Assembly: GCA_028280345.1 (NCBI GenBank)
Contig: JANQLY010000004.1
Span: 248,001-312,000, forward strand
From: Pseudomonadales bacterium
Lineage (GTDB): Bacteria > Pseudomonadota > Gammaproteobacteria > Pseudomonadales > UBA7239
Direction of reading: 5' to 3'
Length of the DNA: 64,000 nucleotides
Program-made: the position numbers and the translations under genes
In this document: positions 36,256 through 44,900 of the stretch, piece by piece
Position numbering within the stretch: the stretch's first letter is position 1
Layout: each line of letters opens with the position of its first letter
Notes under the pieces: model-generated
Told to the model about the DNA's origin: nothing
What the model saw: only the letters and a program-made list of their open reading frames with translations
Database searches by the model: none

Positions 36256-37308
36256 ATGTCCTACATTCGCAGCAAATTTGAGCATCCACAAGCACAGCAA
36301 AACACCCTGGGTTTTACCCGGCGTGATTATGAAGGTTCTATTTCTACACTATGTGCCGGATGTGGTCACGATTCTATTTCGGCCGCCATCGTGCAGGCCT
36401 GTTTCGAACTGGCGATTGAGCCACATCGTGTCGCGAAGCTGTCTGGTATTGGTTGCTCCTCAAAAACACCAACTTACTTCCTTGGACAATCCCACGGTTT
36501 TAACTCTGTACACGGTCGTATGCCTTCGGTTGCTACCGGTGCGAACCTGGCCAATCGCGATTTAATGTATATTGGTGTTTCCGGTGATGGTGATACAGCT
36601 TCAATTGGCATGGGACAGTTTGCCCATGTAGTGCGCCGTTCTTTGAATATGGTGTATATCGTTGAGAATAACGGTTGCTATGGTTTGACCAAAGGTCAGG
36701 ACTCCGCCACCGCCGATGTCGGCTCTAAAAGCAAGGCAGGCAAGGAAAATATGTACCAGCCTATCGATCTTGTCAGTCAGGCCTTGCAACTTGGTGCGAG
36801 TTTTGTCGCGCGTAGCTTTTCTGGTGATAAGGAGCAGCTGGTGCCATTATTAAAAGCAGCAATCTCTCATCATGGATTTGCATTTATCGATGTGATTTCC
36901 CCTTGTGTTACGTTTAACAATCACCCCGGTTCAACCAAGAACTATGAGTTTGTGCGTGATCACTTAAATGCTACTGGAACAGTAGATTTTATTCCCATGC
37001 GCGAGGAAATCATTACGCGCTATGAAAAAGGCTCGACTCAGGATGTTACGCTGCATGACGGTTCGGTTATCAGCTTGCGCAAGGCAGCAGAGGATTACAA
37101 TGCTACAGATCGTGGTCAGAGCTTACAAAAAGTGCGTGAAGCAGATACTCGCGGAGAAATTCTCACCGGATTGTTGTTTGTGGATACCGATGCCCAGGAT
37201 GTTCACTCCGTAATCAACACGTCGGAAAGGCCGTTAAACTCAATGTCAGAAAAAGAGTTGTGCCCGGGTAGCGAGGCGCTGGAAAGAATTAACGAAAGTT
37301 TGAGATAA
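36256..37308 (+). CDS. korB: 2-oxoacid:acceptor oxidoreductase beta subunit (KorB)
   Basis: 350 aa. Thiamine pyrophosphate motif GVSGDGDTASIGMGQFAHV through IVENNGCYGLTKGQ, and cysteines for the proximal iron-sulfur cluster (TLCAGCGHDSI, SGIGCSSKTP, VISPCVTFNN). Forms the catalytic unit with KorA and passes electrons to the ferredoxin/flavin subunit. Fifteen bases after korA. Confidence 0.88.
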   Translation: MSYIRSKFEHPQAQQNTLGFTRRDYEGSISTLCAGCGHDSISAAIVQACFELAIEPHRVAKLSGIGCSSKTPTYFLGQSHGFNSVHGRMPSVATGANLANRDLMYIGVSGDGDTASIGMGQFAHVVRRSLNMVYIVENNGCYGLTKGQDSATADVGSKSKAGKENMYQPIDLVSQALQLGASFVARSFSGDKEQLVPLLKAAISHHGFAFIDVISPCVTFNNHPGSTKNYEFVRDHLNATGTVDFIPMREEIITRYEKGSTQDVTLHDGSVISLRKAAEDYNATDRGQSLQKVREADTRGEILTGLLFVDTDAQDVHSVINTSERPLNSMSEKELCPGSEALERINESLR

Positions 37309-37444
37309 ATGGCGTCAGAGGGTAAGGTTAGTCCTCGGCGGAATTCATAATAATGCCTTTATCGTGCCGCATAATAATAGCGGCACAGTTGTAGATTAAC
37401 TGTTGTAAAGAAGTCCTGAAAAAAGTTGTTTGAACTGGTGTCTC

Positions 37445-37460
37445 TGGCACCAGCCATGCC
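37445..37460 (+). promoter_or_regulatory. Candidate sigma-54 (-24/-12) promoter
   Basis: TGGCACCAGCCATGCC matches TGGCAC-N5-TTGCW with GG and GC at the correct spacing (two mismatches in the -12 half). It reads toward yjfI-pspA, and enterobacterial pspA is sigma-54 dependent. The site overlaps two hairpins, so a chance match is possible. Confidence 0.35.
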
Positions 37461-37567
37461 CTGTCCCCGCTGAAAACGCGGACAGGCTGGCAGTGAATGT
37501 AAGTAATTACCGTGGTCTTCAGGTAGATTTTTGCCAAGTGATTGTTTTTAAAAGAGAAAAATAGGAA

Positions 37568-37607
37568 TTTGTTACATGTAATATATCTTGATTTGTTACA
37601 TGTAATA
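37568..37607 (+). promoter_or_regulatory. Pair of identical palindromic operators
   Basis: TTTGTTACATGTAATA occurs twice, at 37568-37583 and 37592-37607; each contains the perfect 10-bp palindrome TTACATGTAA, 24 bp apart. The second overlaps a possible -35 (TTGATT 37589) of a promoter with TATAGT at 37611. This looks like a repressor operator just before the yjfI-like start. Confidence 0.65.
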
Positions 37608-37623
37608 ACCTATAGTTTTGCCC

Positions 37624-38253
37624 ATGAAACGAAAAACATCAGCCCACTACCAGCGCGAATACCGCAAACGATTGCGAGAGCAGGGCCTGGTAAAAAAGGA
37701 AGTCTGGATATTGCCTGAGCATGCCAGGCGGCTGTTGGAAATCGAAAAAGAGCTGCGGCATCCCGCTGCAGCACCTCTAACAGGAGTCAGGAAAATGGTG
37801 AGTAATGAACTTTGGACAACTGTCAGTCTTTGTGATGCCCTTAAGGAAAGTGAGCTGTTTGTTGCTGGGGCGGCGAGTGTGGAATTGCTGGAAGGTGCAG
37901 AGCCTTCGCTGCATATCACCATGCACGAATACGGCGATTTGCCGTTGTTTCTAACTGTGGCCGGTGAGCAAATCCTTGTGGAAGCGGTGATGTGGCCCGC
38001 GAGCATGGTGCCGGATACGGCGGCATTTAATGAAGCGGTATTGCGTACCCATAAACTTTTTCCGCTGTCCACTATCAGCCTCGATGCGATGCCTGATGGT
38101 GATGATTACTACCAGATGTTTGGTGCTTTGAGTGCGTCGTCAATATTGGTCAACGTGGTGTTTGAGATTGAAATGTTGGCAGATAATGTGATCAAGGCAA
38201 CTGAAGCGTATGGTCAGTACCTCGATACAGGTACAGCTGAAGCGGCAGGTTAG
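37624..38253 (+). CDS. YjfI-like DUF2170 protein with basic N-terminal segment
   Basis: 209 aa. The C-terminal two thirds resemble E. coli YjfI (DUF2170): LPLFLTVAGEQILVEAVMW, EAVLRTHKLFPLSTI, YYQMFGALSASSILVNVVFE. The first 45 residues (MKRKTSAHYQREYRKRLREQ, then KEVWILPEHARRLLEIEKEL) are basic and could form a ribbon-helix-helix or similar DNA-binding motif. yjfI also precedes a pspA homologue (yjfJ) in E. coli. ATG 37624 has no ribosome site; a TTG at 37618 is alternative. The paired palindromes directly upstream would fit autoregulation. Confidence 0.7.
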   Translation: MKRKTSAHYQREYRKRLREQGLVKKEVWILPEHARRLLEIEKELRHPAAAPLTGVRKMVSNELWTTVSLCDALKESELFVAGAASVELLEGAEPSLHITMHEYGDLPLFLTVAGEQILVEAVMWPASMVPDTAAFNEAVLRTHKLFPLSTISLDAMPDGDDYYQMFGALSASSILVNVVFEIEMLADNVIKATEAYGQYLDTGTAEAAG

Positions 38254-38313
38254 TAAATAGATTTAAATGCATGTAGTTAACATTCAGAGCGAATTGGCTA
38301 AAGGAGAACGGTA

Positions 38314-39006
38314 ATGAATATTTGGGCAAAAATTGTAACTGCGTTGCGCGGTGGCGTGAATGAAGCAGGAGAGGCTGTTGTTGATAGCCAGGCACTGCGC
38401 ATCCTCGACCAGGAGATTCGTGATGCAGACGATGAGCTGAAAGTCGCAAAGGATAATCTTGCGGCGATTATGGCCAAGCAGAAAGTGGCAGAAGAGAAAG
38501 TCGGTCAATTAAAAGACAAGGTCAAAGAGCACGAAGATTATGCGATTCAGGCGCTGGATAAAGGTGATGAAAAACTCGCCGCTGAAGTAGCAGAAAAAAT
38601 CGCAGACTTTGAAAATCAGCTGGGGAATGAAAAGGAAGTCGCAAAAGGCTATGAGAAAACCGCTGAGCAGATGCGCGCTGCGGTCAAGCAGGCGGAGCGT
38701 AATATCAAACGTCTCAAACAGCAGGCAGACTCTGTCAAGGCGACTGAAAGTGTGATCAAGGCCCAGGCGGCGGTTGCAGAGCGCCATAGCGGATCTAACT
38801 CAAGAATGAAAACTGCGATGGAGTCGCTTGAACGCATCAAGGAAAAACAGGCACATAAAAGTGCGCAGATGGAGGCAGCCCGGGAGCTGGCGAATGAAGA
38901 TGATGCAGGCTCGTTGCAGCAAAAACTGGAAGAAGCGGGTATTGCTCCGAGTGGCAAATCTGCAAACGATGTGCTGGAACGCCTGAAAAAGAAAGCGGGT
39001 AAATAA
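38314..39006 (+). CDS. PspA/IM30 family membrane-stress protein
   Basis: 230 aa, almost entirely coiled coil (about 25-190), with the PspA start MNIWAKIVTALRGGVNEAGE and LRILDQEIRDADDELK. PspA/Vipp1 proteins are bacterial ESCRT-III relatives that polymerise on damaged inner membrane and limit proton leak. Preceded by AAGGAGA. This is of the YjfJ kind rather than the enteric PspF-regulated PspA, judged by context. Confidence 0.88.
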   Translation: MNIWAKIVTALRGGVNEAGEAVVDSQALRILDQEIRDADDELKVAKDNLAAIMAKQKVAEEKVGQLKDKVKEHEDYAIQALDKGDEKLAAEVAEKIADFENQLGNEKEVAKGYEKTAEQMRAAVKQAERNIKRLKQQADSVKATESVIKAQAAVAERHSGSNSRMKTAMESLERIKEKQAHKSAQMEAARELANEDDAGSLQQKLEEAGIAPSGKSANDVLERLKKKAGK

Positions 39007-39022
39007 CTGCCCGCTTTTCTTT
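38992..39022 (+). terminator. Terminator overlapping the pspA stop
   Basis: AAAGCGGG and CCCGCTTT pair around the stop codon region and are followed by TTTCTTTTG. May partly attenuate transcription into the yqiJ-like gene. Confidence 0.65.
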
Positions 39023-39073
39023 TGTTTGAAGCAAGGGTAGCTGGAAGGATTAATATAAGAGGAGGGGACTCAG

Positions 39074-39799
39074 ATGTTTGCAATATTTCTGCATGAAGAT
39101 ATGCAACCATTTTATGACAATGTAACGTCTTTTCCGACGGTGATTTTCAGTTTCTTTTTAATCATGGCGATTCTGTTCTGGTGTACCACTATGCTGGGGC
39201 TTATTGATATTGATTTTCTCGACTTTCATCACGATGTTGGTGATTTTGTTGGGGATCACGGTACATTTGATGCGCACTCTTCTGCTAACCACCATGACTT
39301 GAGTCATGCAAACTCTATCGGTGGATTATTGCTAAAGTTTGGTCTTGATGGTGTTCCGGTTACAGTGATCATCTCTTTGCTAGCTGTCATTGGGTGGTTT
39401 GTATCCTACTACATCGTACATTTTACTTTTGGCTATCTGCCGTTTGAATGGCTGCGCTATGTGGCGGGCATTCCGGTTTTTGCGGCGTCTCTCTATGTAG
39501 CGATAAAGGTGACAGCGGTATTGATTAAACCGTTGAAACCCTTGTTCAAGCAGATCAATCAGGAGCCATTGCATAAGCAGGTGTTAGGGCAGGTTGCGGT
39601 GGTTCGTTCGTCAAAAATAACACAGGATTTTGGTGAAGCAGTGTTGGATGATGGTGGTGCCGGTCTGCTGCTCAAAGTTCGCTGTGGTGATAAAGATGAA
39701 GGTAAGTTTAAAAAAGGTGATGCTGTGGTGCTGTTGGAATACCAGGAAAACAGTAACGCCTACAGAGTGATTTCTGAAGAAGAGTTTACAGGTGGATAG
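39074..39799 (+). CDS. YqiJ-type (NfeD-like OB-fold) membrane protein
   Basis: 241 aa. Three hydrophobic segments (about 22-42, 97-118, 128-150) separated by a His/Asp-rich acidic stretch (FHHDVGDFVGDHGTFDAHSS), then a C-terminal OB-fold (LGQVAVVRSSKITQDFGEAV, FKKGDAVVLLEYQ). YqiJ/NfeD proteins are obligate neighbours of flotillins and are thought to work with them in membrane microdomains. The His/Asp stretch could bind metal. Strong AGGAGGGG ribosome site. Confidence 0.8.
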   Translation: MFAIFLHEDMQPFYDNVTSFPTVIFSFFLIMAILFWCTTMLGLIDIDFLDFHHDVGDFVGDHGTFDAHSSANHHDLSHANSIGGLLLKFGLDGVPVTVIISLLAVIGWFVSYYIVHFTFGYLPFEWLRYVAGIPVFAASLYVAIKVTAVLIKPLKPLFKQINQEPLHKQVLGQVAVVRSSKITQDFGEAVLDDGGAGLLLKVRCGDKDEGKFKKGDAVVLLEYQENSNAYRVISEEEFTGG

Positions 39800-39872
39800 A
39801 AGTGGCAATGTGCAGGTATTGCTGCTTGAGAGATAAATAAATTTTTACTTTTATGTATTAAGGAGAAGAAAA

Positions 39873-41858
39873 ATGGCGGATATATCAGATTTTATGGGAC
39901 TTTTTGTCATTGTGGGTTTTGTCCTCATATTGATGTTTGCTTTGGCTTCAGTGCTGAAGATGTTCTACGTCAAAGTCCCGCAGGGCACAGCACTAATTGT
40001 CAACAAGCTGGGACCAATACCGAGCGTAACCTTTACAGGCGCGATTGTCTGGCCAATTATTTACAAAAAGGAATTTATGAAGATTTCGCTGATTACATTG
40101 GAAGTAGATCGGCGTGGCAAAGATGGTCTAATTTGTAAGGATAATATGCGTGCCGATATTACGGTGGCGTTTTACTTGCGCGTTAACGAAACTCGTGAAG
40201 ATGTACTCAAGGTGGCCAAATCCCTGGGAGCGGATCGCGCGTCAGATAAGGATGCAGTGAATCTGCTATTTAATGCGAAATTTTCCGAGGCACTCAAAAC
40301 TGTTGGTAAGCAAATTGATTTTGTTCGTCTGTTTGAAGATCGTCAGCAGTTTCGCGAAAAGATTGTCGAAGTAATTGGTGATGATCTTAATGGCTATGTG
40401 CTTGAGGATGTGGCAATTGATTACCTTGAGCAAACTCCGAAAAAAGAACTCGACCCAAGTAATATTCTTGATGCAGAAGGTATCAAGAAAATTACCGAGC
40501 TGACGGCGGAACAGAATGTTCGCACTAATATTCTTGAGCGCGATGAAGAAATGGCGATCAAGCAGAAGGATGTGACGACTGTCGAAGCCATTCTGGAGTT
40601 AGAAAAACAGCAAGCGGATGCTGAGGCGCGTCAACAGCGTGAAATCGCGAATATTCAAGCGCGGGAAGAGGCGGAAACGCTGAAGGTGGCTGAAGAAGAG
40701 CGCCGTCGTGCTGAAATGACGCGCCTTGAAGTAGAGCAGGATGTTCAGGTGCGTGAAGAAAACAAAATGCGTGAAATCGAAGTGTCAGGAGAGAACCGTA
40801 AGCGTGCGGTTGCGATTGAGGAAGAAAAGGTTGTTCGCGCTCGTGATCTTGAAGTGGTCGCTCGTGAACGAGAGGTTGAATTGCAGCGCATCGAAGCGGA
40901 CAAAGCGATTGAGGTCGAGAAGAAAGAGATTGCTAATGTGATTCGTGAACGTGTGGCGGTTGATAAAACCGTTGCAATCGAGGAAGAGCGTATCAAGGAG
41001 GTACGTGAAGTTTCCGAAGCGGATCGTCAGAAGCAGGTGGTAGTACTTGCTGCGGAAGCAGAAGCCCAGGATCAATTAGTGAAAGAGGTTAAGGAGGCTG
41101 AGGCTAATGAGCTCAAGGCAAAACATAAGGCGGTAGAGATCAATACTCTGGCTCAGGCAGATCTTGAAGCGGCGGCGAAAAAAGCGGATGCGGACAAGAA
41201 AACTGCTGAAGGTAAACAGGCGCTGTATTCCGCTTCCGGTTTTGCAGAAGCGAAGGTTCAGGAAGCCAAAGCCGATGCGTTAGAAAAAGAGGGTATGGCA
41301 GAAGCCTCTGTACAGTCTGCGAAGGCGGACTCCTCGCAGAAAGAAGGTCTGGCAGAAGCCAAAGTACTGGAAGAGAAATTAACGGCGGAAGCCACTGGCG
41401 CCAAACGCATGGGTGAAGCGGAGGCGACTGCGAAACGTGAAGTAGGTATGGCGCAAGCTGAGATTACCCGTGAGCAGTTCAAGGCTGAGGCTGATGGTCT
41501 GGCTGACAAGTTTGAAGCCATGGCTACTATGGATGAGAAAACCCAGCAGCATGAAGAATTCCGTATGAGCCTTGAGAAGGCCTTTGAGGAGGCAATTGCG
41601 GCGATTGACGCGAATAAAGAGATTGCTCAGGAGAATGCGGATGTGCTGGCTACCGCATTGCGTCAGGCCAATATCGATATTGTCGGTGGTGAAGGCGACT
41701 TCTTTGAAGCATTTGCCAAGTCCCTGCATATTGGTAAGGCTGTAGAAGGTGCAGTAAATAAAAGCCCGGCTATCAAGGCCATCCTTGAGAAAACCCTTGG
41801 TAAAGATGTCGGTACGATTATCGAGGGTATGGTAAAGAAAGAAACTGAAGAATCCTGA
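39873..41858 (+). CDS. Flotillin (YqiK/FloT family)
   Basis: 661 aa. A single TM helix at about 9-30 is followed by an SPFH/PHB domain (VPQGTALIVNKLGPIPSVTF to about 200) and a very long helical region from 240 to 600 with reiterated Glu-Ala and Ala-Glu-Ala-Lys units (VQEAKADALEKEGMAEASVQ), the flotillin heptads that drive oligomerisation. It scaffolds lipid-domain protein complexes. Follows its YqiJ partner, as in E. coli. Confidence 0.87.
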   Translation: MADISDFMGLFVIVGFVLILMFALASVLKMFYVKVPQGTALIVNKLGPIPSVTFTGAIVWPIIYKKEFMKISLITLEVDRRGKDGLICKDNMRADITVAFYLRVNETREDVLKVAKSLGADRASDKDAVNLLFNAKFSEALKTVGKQIDFVRLFEDRQQFREKIVEVIGDDLNGYVLEDVAIDYLEQTPKKELDPSNILDAEGIKKITELTAEQNVRTNILERDEEMAIKQKDVTTVEAILELEKQQADAEARQQREIANIQAREEAETLKVAEEERRRAEMTRLEVEQDVQVREENKMREIEVSGENRKRAVAIEEEKVVRARDLEVVAREREVELQRIEADKAIEVEKKEIANVIRERVAVDKTVAIEEERIKEVREVSEADRQKQVVVLAAEAEAQDQLVKEVKEAEANELKAKHKAVEINTLAQADLEAAAKKADADKKTAEGKQALYSASGFAEAKVQEAKADALEKEGMAEASVQSAKADSSQKEGLAEAKVLEEKLTAEATGAKRMGEAEATAKREVGMAQAEITREQFKAEADGLADKFEAMATMDEKTQQHEEFRMSLEKAFEEAIAAIDANKEIAQENADVLATALRQANIDIVGGEGDFFEAFAKSLHIGKAVEGAVNKSPAIKAILEKTLGKDVGTIIEGMVKKETEES

Positions 41859-41865
41859 TCCATAT

Positions 41866-41900
41866 AGGCGCATGTTATCTGCATGCGCCTTGTTTCTTTG
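41866..41900 (+). terminator. Terminator after flotillin
   Basis: AGGCGCATG and CATGCGCCT form a nine-base-pair stem around TTATCTG, followed by TGTTTCTTTG. The next gene would need read-through or its own promoter. Confidence 0.75.
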
Positions 41901-41944
41901 TGACTTAAATGTAATTGGATTCAGGATTTTAAGGAGTCATCAGG

Positions 41945-44900
41945 GTGGAAGAGCAAGAAAATACCGCCAGTGTTGTCGACGCAGCTGTTGAGCAAGGAGG
42001 CGCTTACGAAATTATTCGCAAGCGCTTGCTAGAGCAAGGCAGAGAGCTGGAAGCCAAAGCAAAAAAACTCAACGAGAGCCGCTTGGTTGAGTTTGGCAGC
42101 TCGGAAATGTCAGTGGCTTCCCGGGTGCGAGTGCGCACGGAGAATAACTGTGTTGCCCGTGATGTTGTTCAGGTTGGTGAGTATCTCGTTTTTGGCTATA
42201 ACGTCTTCATTGGCCTAAAAAGCGAAACAAAAGTTACTGATGTGTTTTCGTTGTTCAAAATTGTTCACAGCGAAGAAGGCGCGCCTCAGCTTGAAGAAGT
42301 GGGCTTGCGAGGTAGTTTCCTTGATCAAAGCAGTTTTGTTAACGACTTTAAAGAACTGTACAGCTTTTATAAAAATTCGCGCCTGGTAGAACTGACCATC
42401 AACAATGGCAAATTACTGGCTGGTTTTCAGATTGGTGAGCGTGCTGAAGACAAGCGTGTTTTTCGCTGGTCCGTTTCTGCTGACGGCGCGAAGGTATCCT
42501 ATATTGATAATCGTGGTGAGCGGGATATTGAATTGCCGCCACGCTATGACTTTGAATGGCAGGATGTGACGCGGGAATTTACTGTCCATGGACGCCATCC
42601 CCATTTTAATATTCTTGATACAGTATTTGTGGAGACGGTCGGTGGCGACTTAACAGTTAAGATAGAAAATAATACCGATGACGGCCTTGGTATTTACCGT
42701 GAGCCAGTAGATGATCCAACTCAGTCTCTTGATGATGCAGATGTGTCGTTTGCCAGCGTTGGTGATTTTATTCTTCTGCGAATTCGCCCCTATAGAGAAG
42801 AGGTTTGGCGTTACCTGGTTTACAACCGGGTAACCCGTGAGGTGTCCCGGGTAGATGCTATCGGAGAGTCCTGTGTGCAGCTGCCGGAAAATCACGGCAT
42901 TATCTTTCCTGGTGGTTATTATTTGCAAACCGGCGAATTCAAGACTTTCGATGAGCAATCCCAGGGACTGCGTTTCAAGCGTGTAATCAAATCACCCAAT
43001 GGTGAAGATGTGCTCTATGTATTTTACGAGCCCGTTGCAGGCTTGTGTGCGTTGTTTTCCTACAACCTGATTAACAAAGAATTACAAAATCCGATTTACG
43101 GTAATGGTTATGCGCTCGCAGCCAATGGGCAACTGATCATTCTTTCCGCTGAGGGCGAGCCGACCCGGGTGCACCCGATGCAGATATGGGATACCCAGTT
43201 TGTCAGTGTTGAGTACGCAAGCAATAAGCCGGCGAGTCAGAACTTTTATGGCCGTATTGGTAATGCTGAACTGGTGCGCGGCATTTCTGATTTCTACAGT
43301 ATTGGCCGATTGATTAATAATCAAAAAGTATCGGCGGCCTTATACGAAGAGCTCAGCAGTAGTGCACGCAAAATGTTTGATGCTTATTACTGGTTGCAGG
43401 AGCCGGAAACCGATGGTATTGCGGGTGTGCTGCAGTCAGTGTCAGAAACAGCAGAGCTGGTGCTCGATGAATTTGAAAAAGTTGAGAGTATTCGTGAGCA
43501 AGCTATTACCGCGATGCGGGAAGCGGAGACAGCTCAAAAAGATATTTTCCAGCTTCTGCATCCGGATAGTTGGGAAACCCCGGAAGAATTTGTCGATGCG
43601 CTGGACCGTATTCGCCACCAGCGAGGGCATTTGCTCACGATTAAGGAATACCGCTATATCGATGTGGCGCGTATTGATGAACTGGATGCAGAGCTGGTTG
43701 AAAAACAAGCCGAGCTTGGCGAGCTCACAGTTGAATTTTTGGCTCGTGAAGATGCGCTGGATCACTATCATCGCCGTATTAATGAGCTCAACAAAAAGAT
43801 AGAAATTGTAGAAACTGTTGCTCAGCTTGAGCCGCATCTTGAAGCAGCGGAAAAGATTGCGACAGGGCTGGATTTATTGTCCGAGTTAATGGCAACGCTG
43901 AAGGTCAGTGATGCAACATTGCGCACGCGTATTATTGACGCGATTACCGAGGTCTATTCAAAGCTCAACCAGACCCGTGCCAGTGCCAAACACAAGCAGA
44001 AAAATCTGGGATCCGAAGAGGCCGTAGCGCAGTTTGGTGCCCAGTTCAAACTGTTCTCACAGAGTGTGGCAAATGCGCTTGGTATGGCGAGTACACCGGA
44101 GAAATGTGACGAGCAATTGTCCCGATTATTGGTGCAGCTTGAAGAACTGGAAAGTCAGTTTAGCGGTTTTGACCAGTTTCTTACGGATATTCTCGATAAG
44201 CGTGAAGAAATTTACGAATCATTTGAAAATCACAAGCAGCAGTTGCTTGATGAGCGCCAGCGCAAGGCGCAAAGTGTAGCTGATGCCGCTGCGCGTATTT
44301 TGCAGAGCATTGAGCGGCGTTCCATGAAATTTACCGAAGCAGAAGAGCTTAACACCTATTTTGCTTCCGATGCGCTTGTATTGAAAGTTTATGAATTGGT
44401 TGAGCAATTGCGTGAACTGGATGATGCGGTCAAGGCTGATGATGTGGAAGCGCGTTTTAAGGCGAGCAAGGAACAGGCTTTGCGAGCACTGCGCGACAAA
44501 AGTGATATTTATGAAGAAGGCGGCAATATTATCAAGCTTGGGCCGCGGCACAAGTTCAGTGTTAATAGTCAGGAACTGGATTTAACAATTATCCCCCGCG
44601 ATGGCGAGCTTAATATTCATCTTACTGGCACAGACTTTTTTGAAGAAATCAATAATGAGCGTTTGAATGAGCTGCGCGAATATTGGGATATCTCCCTCGA
44701 GTCTGAATCACCACAGGTTTATCGCGCTGAATATCTGGCCTGGTCTATACTCCATGGAGCCCAGACCGGGCTTGAAGGTTTGTCCATGGATAAACTCAAG
44801 CAGGTGCTACTTGAAGAGAGTGATATTCTAAAGCTGGTTAGAGATTTCACAACGCCGCGTTATAAAGAAGGCTACGAGAAAGGTATTCATGACCACGATG

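Larger units (their letters stand above)
37309..37623 (+). promoter_or_regulatory. 315-base regulatory spacer ahead of the yjfI-pspA block
   Basis: No gene is supported here. In order it holds an inverted repeat GTGCCGC/GCGGCAC (37364-37386), two tandem hairpins (37435-37453 and about 37458-37488), a sigma-54-like element and two identical palindromic sites. None of the hairpins has a T-tract, so korB termination is unclear. Confidence 0.5.

Noticed and set aside
37328..37537. Possible 69-residue minus-strand protein in the korB-yjfI spacer
   Set aside because: No ribosome site, no recognisable family, and the stretch is filled with hairpins and candidate regulatory sites.
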